Assembly (NCBI GenBank): GCA_029378245.1 | Contig: JARKIF010000041.1 | Location: forward strand, 248,001 to 312,000 | Direction: 5' to 3' | Length of the DNA: 64,000 nucleotides | Origin: Roridomyces roridus | Taxonomy: Eukaryota; Basidiomycota; Agaricomycetes; Agaricales; Mycenaceae | Part shown: positions 33,725-44,200 of the stretch, piece by piece | Layout of the letters: each line of letters opens with the position of its first letter | Numbering within the stretch: the stretch's first letter is position 1 | Program-made: the position numbers and the translations under genes | The notes under the pieces: model-generated | Seen by the model: only the letters and a program-made list of their open reading frames with translations | What the model was told of the DNA's origin: nothing | Databases searched by the model: none

Positions 33725-35347
33725 GCACCGGTGCTCTTCTCCTTCTGGCAAGAGCAGTGAAGGAGCACACAGATGAAAACTATAAATTGGCTGTGGGAAT
33801 TGTGCAGGTAGGTCCCAAGTTCTTTGGACAATGATTTCACACTAAATCAAGATGCACAGGAGCTCTCATGCCTGCCTCTTGCAATTGTGCAAGCTGGGGC
33901 TTATATTGCCAAGTTCAAATGTCTCATGGATTATCTGTCAATCTACAGACAGAACAAAGAAGAGTTGTTGCGAAAGCACCCTGATCAAACTCTTGATACC
34001 TATGAATGGACTGTGTATACAACCTGGCAGAGTAGCTTTGAGAAACTCAGCCCAGTAGCTGCACGGTTTCTACAACTCTCTTCTTTGTTGCACCACAGCA
34101 ATATTCCCCAGTCAATATTTGCCAATGCCACACAGTGGATATTGAGCAATGAGGGTAATGAAACTGAGTCAATGCGGGAAGCCAGGGAATTTCTCGGAAA
34201 CTTTGTCTCAGGTTCAGGAAATTGGTCGGAACAATATTTCAGGAATATTGTGGCAGAGATTGAGGAATACTCTTTGCTTGAGAGTGATCAAAGAAGCAAA
34301 ACCCTCAGCATACATCCACTTGTGCATCTGTGGTGCTCAGGCACCCTACCTGATGAGGTAACAACACGGGCATGCATGGCAAATCTATTGGGGATGGCAA
34401 TAGATCTTGGCCCAGATGCATATTTGGATAGGATCAGGATAATTGCTCATGTCAACAGGCTTGTCCCAGATTTCACTGTCCTGAATTATCAGTTTTGGAT
34501 GCAATATGCATGGATTTATTATGACGGAGGTAAATTTGAGCAAGCAAAGGGTTTGTATGGAATGAATCTGGAGAGGAAAAAGGAGCTGTTTGGAAATGAC
34601 CATCCTGGCACACTGACTGCCATGGCCAACCTTGCAAGCACGTATGGGGAGCTGGGACGGTACCAAGAGGCAGAGGGGCTCAAACTTTCTGTGCTCCAAG
34701 GGCGCCAGAAACTCCTTGGCAACAACCATCCTGACACTCTGCTTGCCATGGCCAACCTTGCAGTCACATACTCGCAGCTGGGACAGTACCAAGAGGCAGA
34801 GGGGCTTGAACTTTCTGTGCTCCAAGGGCGCCAGAAACTCCTTGGCAACGACCATCCTGACACTCTGCTTGCCATGGCCAACCTTGCAGTCACATACAGG
34901 CAGCTGGGACGGTACCAAGAGGCAGAGGGGCTCAAACTTTCTGTGCTCCAAGGGCGCCAGAAACTCCTTGGCAACGACCATCCTGACACTCTCATGGCCA
35001 ACCTTGCCATGACACTCGGAAGCACCGGCAGGCATCAGGCGGCTGAAAATCTCCAACTCAAACTTGTTGCCAAACGCAGGGAGGTCTTGGGAGCAGACCA
35101 TCCAGATACTCTGCGCGCTACCAAAGACTTGACGGCTACAAGAGATGCTTTGGGCAAGGCCAAGGGCAAACAACCCAGTGCCAAGAGGCTCTCCAAACTG
35201 TTTTCCAGATTCAAATTTCCCGCCTCCAAAAAGGAGGTGCCTGTAAGGGCAACTCTGCACACTGAGGATACGCGCTCAGCCTGGATAGAGGGGATCCGAA
35301 GTGTGAATAAAAGAAATACGAATACATCCTGCAACGCACCTGGATAG
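33725..35347 (+). pseudogene. 5'-truncated NB-ARC/TPR (NLR-like) gene
   Basis: The first recognisable exon (about 33725-33810) reads GTGALLLLARAVKEHTDENY and, after a 50-bp intron, continues ELSCLPLAIVQAGAYIAKFK, the GLPL-type end of an NB-ARC/STAND NTPase. Then come the winged-helix and helical part (LQLSSLLHHSNIPQSIFANA, LSIHPLVHLWCSG) and kinesin-light-chain-like TPRs of 42 residues (consensus ELGRYQEAEGLKLSVLQGRQ..LLGNDHPDTL). P-loop and Walker B are absent: the expected N-terminal NTPase half is not found between the monooxygenase stop and this exon. The C-terminus is basic (KRLSKLFSRFKFPASKK). The gene is either a 5'-truncated pseudogene or a short TPR protein starting near 33824. Base composition is more AT-rich than its neighbours. 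Confidence 0.7.
34636..35030 (+). repeat. TPR-coding tandem units of 126 bp, nearly identical
   Basis: Three consecutive 126-bp units encode TPRs with almost no nucleotide differences (for example CTTTCTGTGCTCCAAGGGCG in each), and a fourth is shortened by a 6-bp loss in LLAMANL. Silent sites are as conserved as coding ones, indicating very recent amplification or ongoing homogenisation. Confidence 0.85.
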
Positions 35348-35360
35348 AGGGGATCCGAAG
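35280..35360. repeat. 21-bp direct repeat at the gene end
   Basis: CTGGATAGAGGGGATCCGAA plus one further base occurs at about 35280 and again at about 35340, once inside and once just after the last codons of the TPR gene. It may mark a small duplication or the edge of the inserted segment. Confidence 0.55.
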
Positions 35361-35531
35361 AGAAATCACTCTAAGGAACCCTCTGCCCAGGTACGGCCTA
35401 TATACTTATCTAGATCGATCCTTATCCGACGGGAGCACATGGCGGGAGGCGGATCTTTGATGGATGCATATGGCGCGAGCGATGTCGCATGCAGTATCCC
35501 ATCGTGATCGGAACGACGATGATCCGGGGGA

Positions 35532-35740
35532 GGGGAGTGGAGACCGAGGGGAAGAGGTGAGGTCCGAGGTCCGACGGATCGGAGGCGTCGGAGGTACCGG
35601 AGGACCGGAGAGGGTGCGGAACGGGCGAGGGCGAAGGGGAGTGGAGACCGAGGGGGAGAGGTGAGGTCCGAGGTCCGACGGATCGGAGGCGTCGGAGGTA
35701 CCGGAGGACCGGAGAGGGTGCGGAACGGGAGTTCCCCTTA
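35532..35740. repeat. Minisatellite, two copies of 104 bp
   Basis: GGGGAGTGGAGACCGAGGGG starts at 35532 and again at 35636, and the two units, rich in TCCGAGG and CGGAGG words, are nearly identical over about 95 bp. Apparent open frames across it are due to the lack of stops in GC-rich sequence. Confidence 0.8.
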
Positions 35741-37652
35741 CAGTGCCTAGCCGTGGGATATGTGCACGAATAATCCTGGGGCATTCCGTAGTCACTTATG
35801 CCAAATGTATTGTTTCTTTCCTATGTCAATGTTCAAATTTCTCAGGAGAGGAGAGCTCGAGAGCATTGATCTTCCCAGACTGGATCCCCCCTAGACTCGA
35901 CAGCCCTCGTAGGCACCTTTGCAGGGGAAGGTATTACTTTCAGCAGGTATTTCCAATGCCGCAAGAAAGGGCTGGTGAGAGCCTAGATCTCCCCCTATGA
36001 CTTCCATTCACCCTGGCACCCATTACGAGAACTTACTTGCTAAGTTCTCGTTCTTTTAAAATTTCGGTGGGCCAGATTTTGGGTGAAGTTTCAGTAAATT
36101 CAGACTTTTGATTGAGCCGGCTGTGCAGTTTCCTTTTTGCGGCCACAATCACTGATTTTGACAGCTCCCATCAGCTCATTTTTCTTTTCACTCTCACAGC
36201 GGCAGTTCAGCAATAAAAAGCCCGTTTTAGTTAGCCGCCCTTCTTAAAGTTTGGGGGACAAATAACACCGGGCCAAAACGGAGTTTGATATGTTTGGTTT
36301 AGGTGAGATCGAAATCAGAACCGAAATTGTGCCTTTCGAATCTCGAATAAATGTGGTTCAAACCGGTCATATGAGAATACCATTCTGAGCACCTCATAGC
36401 AATTGTAATACATTGTACAAAGTCAGCCTTTAAGACAGTGCGCAAACCACAAGTAATCTATTCATCAATCTCCATTATCAAATTCCGGCCATCACATTCC
36501 ATAGGGAAGCCACTTTTACGCAACAATGTCATCTGATTTCATGGCTGCCAAAATCTCCGTTGAGATTTTACATTTCAAACAGAATGAAACCTATGTGCCG
36601 ATGATCTCCGAGTGATCCGCGGATGATCCGGAGATGATCTGCACTAGAGGTGGCCCGCTGCGGAAGATCATCCTCGGATCATCGTCAGATGACTCGGAGA
36701 TCATCGGCCAATCAATTTCACTGGGTTCGAAATCTCAGGTTTCAACCCCGAGAGGGCTCAAAAAAAAATTCTCGAAAAAAAATTCTATGTGTTTTGGAGC
36801 ATATTGGAAACTCTTGATTGAAATTTCCAAATCGGGACTGATATATTGCATAATACAGCTGCCAGTCTCATCGACTCTCACAAGACATTGCCACAGACAA
36901 CAAGTGTATCATTGCTCAAGTACACATGAGATGGGTCTAATGGACACTGGGGTCCTCTAATAAGTTTGTAATACATATTTTTCCTATGGTTGGGAACCAC
37001 GGATGGCTCGGACCGCCGGTAAATCACATGACCGTGTGAATGATCTACCTTATATAGGAGGGGAGGGGGCGTCCAGCCAGGGTCGAAAAAAACTTTTCAA
37101 CCCTATATCCGAAATTCGGATCCCGATGCCCCCTTGATCGAGATGCTGAACATGCAACGGGCCCCGTTTCCAACAGTACGGCTCGCTTATCTTGGTACCC
37201 CCTTGGCTTCAAGGTGTTTGCCAGAATCTGTCGCTCCATCCCACAGCGCCCAGGACACTATTCTTTCTATCTGCACACCTCTGCCACAGTACTTATGACC
37301 ATTTTGTGCAAAGTTAGCCTTGTAGCTACAGTGTAACACTTATATGCCCAATGTGATTTCCCTTGACTTTCTCTATGAATGAGAACTCTGAACACTCTGC
37401 TTGAATTTGCCGAAGGGTAACGACTCGGAGAGTTTGCCCACAGTCTCAGTCCATACTTCGATCGACATCGAGGTGCCTGTGGTCACGGGCCATGCCGCTT
37501 GTCGGCCCTACCAGCTTATAAAGTGACCTGGTCTTTGAGGCCAGTGCTTTGCATGGCAGTACGAGTCCTTGTTGTGGGAAGTGGTTCAGAGAGTTTCAAA
37601 TTGCTAAGTGAAAATAAAGAAATATCTATTGGCATTCCATGAATCTCTGAGT
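35741..37652. other. Gene-poor, AT-richer flank of the Helitron
   Basis: No supported gene in about 1.9 kb. It contains the hairpin at 36598-36708. The Helitron 3' terminus (a hairpin followed by CTRR on the minus strand) should lie somewhere here or just inside 37.65 kb, but no unambiguous candidate was recognised. Confidence 0.4.
36598..36708. mobile_element. Foldback hairpin built of GATGATC words
   Basis: The left arm CCGATGATCTCCGAGTGATC (from 36599) is mirrored by GACTCGGAGATCATCGG (to about 36707). GATGATCC and GGATCATC words repeat within the arms, around a short centre near 36650. No clear target duplication was found. It may be a very small MITE or a relict arm pair. Confidence 0.5.
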
Positions 37653-38792
37653 CTAAGACAATGCATAAATGGCAGCACATAGCCGTTCGTCATTCCGCCG
37701 GTGCAGAGTGCCCAAATCATGGATATCATTCAGTCTTCCCACATGTTGGCAACTTCTTCTGGTGGTTATCCCGTCGTGGTACCACATGTGAGTATCAGCA
37801 TCAATGACAATGCTTGTAAAATGACCTTCAAGATACCGCTGTGAGTGATAAATCAAACCGCGTAATATAATTGTCGTGAGCTGCTCGTTGTTCACAAACT
37901 GCAATTCAGACTCTAGCCTTAGGTTGAGAATATTAATGCCAATAATGAGTAAGGGTGGAACAGATTGCAGCTGTGTCAACCTTCTCAGCCTTTGGCTCCG
38001 TCCATTGTCTTGACACTGTGGGCACCTATCTATCCTGCAATCCAAGTGGTATCTAAACCATTCTGACAGTGTTGGTCCATTTGGATAACTTACTCTCAGA
38101 GTATTTGAGTTATAGACATCAATATACTGACTAAAAGTTTGGATTCGGCTGGGCACTTGGTATCCACATGCTTCGCAGTGGCTGATGGCAGAGCCGTAAC
38201 TTCTTTGGCTCATGATTGTTGAGAATAATGTATCCAGGCTTATGCCTTCAGGCCCCAAAGGAAAGGCTCTGGGATTCTGTGTATTCAGGTGGTAGCGGAG
38301 CACATCTCTGGCCCTTTCAGGAACTGCAAAGTTATTATTCATGACTCCCGCCCATGTTTGAAGGATCGGGCTGCATTCAGCCAGCTTTTCAGTCCATCGA
38401 ATAGGATTGCTACTCCATATGTAAGCCAGGGGAGTCAAGAAGGCATCATAGGCGCAGCTATGGTTCTAGTTATCCCAGATAAGTCCCGTGGGGCAAGTCA
38501 ACACAGCTGTCATATTGGGGTCTGCATGAGAAGAATCACTGAGCATTGTGTGGCGTTTTTTACTGAGCAGTGCATTCAAATCCTTGTTGTCATTTGGCCT
38601 TTTCTTGCTTGGAGTATTGAGGGAGGGTTTCCAGGCACCGTATTCAGTTGATGGTGGTACATCAGCATGCCTCGTTCTCAAAGCAGGATGAAAATGCACA
38701 GGGTCCGAAGTATCACCTCTCCAGGCTCTGTATGATGCTATCAACTGGCCTCTGTAAATTCCTGTGACTTTCTGTGGTAGTTGGCCCTCAAA
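37653..38792 (-). pseudogene. USP-like protease tail of the Helitron helicase protein
   Basis: Beginning at the insertion point, the frame FEGQLPQKVTGIYRGQLIAS continues the helicase C-terminus in phase (LDEITRLRFE on the other side of the insertion). After a Lys/Ser-rich linker it reads CPTGLIWDN, then TAG at 38466-38468, then NHSCAYDAFLTPLAYIW, which fits the catalytic Cys box of ubiquitin-specific (C19-like) proteases. Further on are paired cysteines CEACGY and CPQC, as in the USP zinc fingers, and GHFTSIVIDADTHMWYHDG, fitting the catalytic His box. The function would be deubiquitination or a related isopeptidase activity, inferred from motifs alone. The stop is probably a former Trp codon (TGG to TAG), because the frame is open on both sides. 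Confidence 0.65.
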
Positions 38793-38830
38793 CCCAGCGG
38801 AAACACGCAGAGAATGATTGAGATCAAACG
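38793..38830. repeat. Left terminal inverted repeat of the CACTA-like element
   Basis: CCCAGCGGAAACACGCAGAG opens the element and continues through AATGATTGAGATCAAACGCG. The following 130 bp repeat AAACGAGA- and AATCTCATTT-type words, as expected for transposase-binding subterminal repeats. Confidence 0.85.
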
Positions 38831-40934
38831 CGAATGAGGTGTCAGTACTGCGAATAAGCGGGATCAAACGAGATTAAACGCGATAGCCTCTGTATCTGTC
38901 GATAGCGATCTCATTTAATCTCATTTAATCGCTCTTTGCTCTAGGTCTCTTTTCAGTCCTCTTGTTGCCCGGATTGCCTCCTATGGTAGAGTCGTCGGCT
39001 CAGTCCCGAGTTGAACCCCACTGATGCATCTAGTAGGATGACTTTTCGACTCTTGATCACGGCCACAACAGCCATCCCGTCCCTGTCGGCAAGGTGCTTT
39101 GCAAATGCGCTGTCTGCAAGACGCTCACAGCTGGAGGGAAAATACTAAGTCAGCGTCATTTTAACCGCCACAGATTGGAAGAAGCTAGTCGAGTCACCCT
39201 TGTCCCGGTTTCCGAACGACCTGCGATGCGCCGGGCTGTCCCAGCTCCTCTGGATTTTCAGCAGCCTGGAATGACTGGCAAGCAATCGCGTCCTCGCAGT
39301 AACTCCGATGAGGATATCTACTTTTATCCTCAAACAGAAGTAAGTATAACGACAGTACTTTTCTTGACTTGGACTCATTGAGTACAGACTTTTGCAATGG
39401 ATGTAGACCAACCAGCCATCCCAGAGGAAGTCGAACATTTGGATGTAAGTCATATGTAGACTGCACTTTCCATTTTGACATGTTCCTTAAGGTCACCGGA
39501 GCTACTGGCCAACAAATACAGGTCGCTTCAGAATTCACTGCTCCACCAGCCACCACTGCACTTTCTATTCAGGTAAAATACGGTCGTCCATTCCACTGTG
39601 TGTCTTTTTTGACTCTGTGTAGCCGCCTCCTCCTTTCTCCGAAGATCCATGTCTCAAGGATCTTGTACAGATTGAAGAGCCCGAACTCCTTGACTCCGAC
39701 AATGAGGACTTCGACCACAACTTCACTGAGGCAGTCCCGCATGTTAACTCGGACCCAGAGCCACCGGATTCTGAGTCCGATTCTGACTCGGAATCTGAGA
39801 AAGGTATTTCTTTTTGGCAGAATTGAGTTGGATAATGGACTGACTGTGTTCCAAGAATCCACCAATCTTGGGGGCGAACAAGCTACACTAGCCGAAGGGA
39901 TCCGTCCCCTTCCCGGAACACTCCCCGCTGCAGTTCCATCCAGTACTCCAATATTTTCACCCCGTCCTCCTTGGCGTTCGATACCAAAGGAACAAGTCAA
40001 GGTTGAGAAACTCCGCATCTCCCTTGAGTTTATCGAACTTCTGGAAACTGCCTGCAAGGCTAACAGCCAGCTCTCCCCCGAGGACAACGAGCGGCTGTGG
40101 AACCCGCCCCGAGAGGTACTGGATCTCAACGACCCGGCGCTACGTCAAGCACTCCGAACGTTTGTGGCCGGTGGGGAGGGACCAATCCCCAGAAAGGCGT
40201 TTGAGGACATTCAAGCCGGCCTCCGCGAGCGTTTCGGTAGCGACCATAAATTCCACTCATTCTACGAGACGGAGAAGGCATTGGCAGAGCTCACAGGAAT
40301 CAGTCCCATCGTGACGGACATGTGCCCTAACAGTTGCATCGCGTACACTGGGCCATTCGCAGATCTTCTCAAGTGTCCCTACCCAGAATGTTGCGAGCCT
40401 CGTTACGATCAAGCCAAGCTTTGTCACGGAGTTCGAGAGGCTCGCGCAAAATTCTGGACTATCCCGATTGGGCCGTATATCCAAGCTCTTTGGCGCAATC
40501 CAGAAACCGCAGAGGCGCTCAAACATCGGCGTCGGCAGGCAGAGTCCTCTGTGCGCACAGGTGCCCAAATGTTTGAGGACATTATCGATGGGTCCGACTA
40601 CGAGGAGCTGGTCAGGACAGGTGTTATCAAGCCCACCGATATGATCTTGTTGTTCTCCATCGACGGAGCCCAGCTTTATGCCCACAAAGCGTCCGATTGC
40701 TGGATCTATATCTGGGTCATTTTGGACTTTGCGCCCGCAATCCGATACAAAAAGCGTTTCGTCCTACCCGGCGGTTTTGTCCCGGGCCCCAATGCACCAA
40801 AGAATGTTGACTCCTTCACATTTGTCGGCCTTCATCACCTCGCTGTCATTCAGCGAGAGGGTCTTCCAATCTGGGACTCCTCGACGGATGTGCTATTCAT
40901 TTGCTTCCTTTATTTGCTCCTCTCGACTGCCGAC

Positions 40935-41242
40935 TGTTGAGAGAGGTAAGGGCTGAGAGCAGAAGTGGGGGAAAAGTAGATGCATTCATCTCGAAAATCC
41001 GCTCCTTATATACCCTACAGAAACGGTCACGTGATACGGTAAGAGTCATATACGAGAACAATAGTAACTAGGTTGTAGCTAGGGAGAACAATAGGAGTCC
41101 GAGTCAAGTACGAGTCATACGCGGCAGCGCAATGACTCCGAGAGGCGTTGAGTCAAGAAAGTGTGAGTCAAGAAATAAGAAGAACGCCTCGAGGCTGCAA
41201 CTGGATGACTCGACAGTTTGCCTCGTGTCGTTCACTTCAACA
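40935..41242 (-). repeat. Copia 3' LTR
   Basis: It runs TGTTGAGAGAGG to TTCACTTCAACA, a 308-bp copy with TG..CA ends and 6-bp inverted tips. By position relative to the minus-strand polyprotein this is the 3' LTR. The stop codon of the polyprotein lies 8 bp outside it. Confidence 0.96.
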
Positions 41243-41252
41243 CTCCCCCTCA
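41243..41252 (-). other. Copia polypurine tract
   Basis: On the minus strand the bases directly before the 3' LTR read TGAGGGGGAG, a purine run suited to priming plus-strand DNA synthesis. It overlaps the end of the polyprotein frame. Confidence 0.8.
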
Positions 41253-44200
41253 AACTCGAGTCATCCCGAGTTTGCGGATCTGCTCTTCGTGTTGAGTTCG
41301 AGCGAGAGGTTTGGTGAATATATCAGCCAAATTCTGCTCGGATGCGCAGTGGGAAACTGACACCTCGTTAGAGGCAACGACATCGCAGATGAAGTGATGC
41401 CGGATGTCAATGTGCTTTGAACGAGCGTGGTAGCCAGCGTTGAAGGTGAAATCAATCGCGCCGCGGTTATCAACAAGGATGGGTGTCGGCGCGGTTGGTG
41501 GAAGATCGAGTTCCGTGAAGAATGAGCGAAGCCATAGGTTCTCGCGTGCTGCGTGCGAGAGCGCGATATACTCGGCTTCCATGGTTGAAAGTGCAACCGT
41601 GGCCTGTTTCTTGGAAGACCAGGTTGTCGCTCCCCCTGCATATGTGAAAACATACCCAGAGATTGATTTACGGTCGTCCAGATTGTTACCCCAATCGGCG
41701 TCCGTGTAGAGAGTGGGTTCGGAGAAGTCGGCGTACATTTCCTCGTCAGTTGAATTAGACGTGGAACAGTACATGATTCCCAGTGAGCTTGTTCCGCGAA
41801 GATAGCGGTATACCCGTTTGACGGCTGTGAGATGAACAGGGCCTGGATTGACGTTGAACTGAGAGAGGGTCTGGACTGTGTATGCAATGTCCGGACGAGT
41901 GGATATGGCGGCATACATGAGACCGCCGACCATCGATTGGTAGACACGTTTGATGTCCGGATGGATCTCCGAGTCGGGCAGCTTGTGCAGCTTGACGTTG
42001 GGATCCATCGGCGTAGCAACGGGGTTGGAATTCTCCATGCCGTGCTGAGCGAGAATTTTCTTGATGTAGTTGGATTGGGTGATGGTGATGGACCGGCGTT
42101 TGCGGTTTCGGTGAATTTCCATGCCCAACAACTGTTTGACCTCGCCGAGGCGGGTGATTTCGAAGGCGCTCTCGAGTTCATCCTCTGTGCGAGTGATCAA
42201 CTCGAGGTTCGACGCGTAGATGGACATATCATCGACGTGCACAGCAACGATCGTGATATCGAGCCCCTCGCGTCGTACGTAGACGCAACGATCAGACAAT
42301 AGTCGTTGAAATCCCATTTTCTGGAATTGCGCGTCTAAAGTCTCGTTCCAAACACGTCCGGCCTGTTTGAGGCCGTAGAGGGTTTTGAGAAGACGGAGAA
42401 CTCGGGGAGTTCCGTCCGAAAAACCTTCGGGCTGTTTCATATAAATTTCTTCCTTGAGCTCACCGTTTAGGTAGGCTCCCTTGACATCGACTAAGTGCAT
42501 GTCGAGATCGTACTTGGCGGCGAGCGCCAGCAAGAGACGGTTCGTTTCGGCACGAACGACAGGTGATGAAATTTGATCCGGGTTGTAATCGGTGCCCGGG
42601 ATTTCGGTATTTCCCAGGATGACAAGTCGGGCCTTGCGGCGCGCGATGTCACCTGCTTCATCAAGCTTGTTCCTGAACACCCACTTGTTCCCAAGAGCTT
42701 TGCGCCCCTCGGGTAACTCAGTGAGTTTGAATGTGCCCAGTTCTTCTAGCTGACGGAGTTCTTCCTCCATAGCTTTGTGCCATTCGTCGGCGCGGGGATG
42801 CTCGGCTGCTTGGCGATACGTGGCAGGCTCGACATCCACGGCTACATTGGCGACATCCTGCGAGTCGTGTGCGATGCGATGACGCCAAGCGTCTGGTTTC
42901 GCCGGAGATTGGTTTGCCGGGTTGCGAAGTTCACGCCAGTAAGTGTTATCGTTGTACACTTTGGGTCCTTCGGCAGCAGCTCGACGTGCGCGTGGCTCGC
43001 GCGGAGGCATCGTCAAGATTTTTCGTCCGCTTGGTGTCGCTGGGAGCGGCTCTGGCGACGGGTTATTTGTCTCAACCTCGGGCTCAGGTGCGTCCGATTG
43101 AGTGGCCTCTTTTGAATTCGGCTGACTCGAATCTGGCTCGCCATCGGTAGCTCTCTCCCCCTCGAGCCGATTCGGGTCGGTGGGGACGGCTGGCTGGGTG
43201 GTGTAGTCACCAGCTGCTGTCTGGAACACGACGTTCCGAGACTTCAGCACTTTGTGAGTCTTGGGCGCGTGATAGCGCCAGGCTCGCGAATCCTCCGAGA
43301 TACCCACAAATCGGTAAGGCTTCGATTTTGGGGCGATCTTGGAGTCCTTATGACCCTGATTCAGAATCCAGCACTGGATTCCAAATTCCTGCAACGTCGC
43401 AACATCGGGTTTCGTACCCCAGAACGCCTCGTACGGCGTGATGTCGGACTTGAGTGAGGATGTAGGTGAGCGGTTGATGATGTAGACCGCGTAGCTAACG
43501 GCTTCGGGCCACAGAAAATGGGGCAAGTCGTGTGCGACAATCATGGCGCGCCCGCGCTCGAGGATTGTGCGATTAAGACGTTCCGAAGGGCCGTTCTGTG
43601 GAGGCGAGTAAGGAGCTGTTTCCTCGACTCTGATCCCCCGTGCTGCGAGTTTCTTACGCAGTGACTCTGATATGTATTCCCCTCCGTTGTTGAAACGGAT
43701 TGCTTTGCATCGTTTACCGCATTGGGTGAGTATGAATTCGATGTAATTCTCGATGTGCTGCTCGGCGTCTGATTTGATCTTCATCAGGCCGATTTTCTTG
43801 TGCTTTGTTGCACCGTCGGTAAACGTGATCATGTAGCGTTCACCGCTGATTCCCTTTGTGCGGGTAGGTCCCCAGACGTCTGTGTACGTCATCTCCCCGA
43901 TCTCGGTGTACTCGCGCTGAGATTCCTTTGGATAGGGCTCAACGTGCTGTTTGGCCTGAATGCAGGTCGTGCACTGATCCATTTGAGTGGAGTCAGGTGC
44001 AATTTTCATTCCTGTGACCATACCCTTAGCCGCTAATAGCTTCACAGACGCTGGGCTAAGGTGCCCGAACGCCCGGTGCCAGTCAGCGAGGCTGCGCCCG
44101 GCTGACGCGGAAAAGGCGAGTGATGGTTCAACGGGATGAGGGCGGTTCGGCGCGACTGGGTGGACGTTCCCGAGTGCGTAAACGTCGCCGATATTCCTGC

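Noticed and set aside
34385..35260. A 291-codon minus-strand frame opposite the TPR gene
   Set aside because: It is a mirror of the repeated TPR units; the plus strand has the recognisable protein.
35464..35795. Long open frames on both strands in the GC-rich repeat
   Set aside because: A 104-bp minisatellite without stops produces them; no coding signature.
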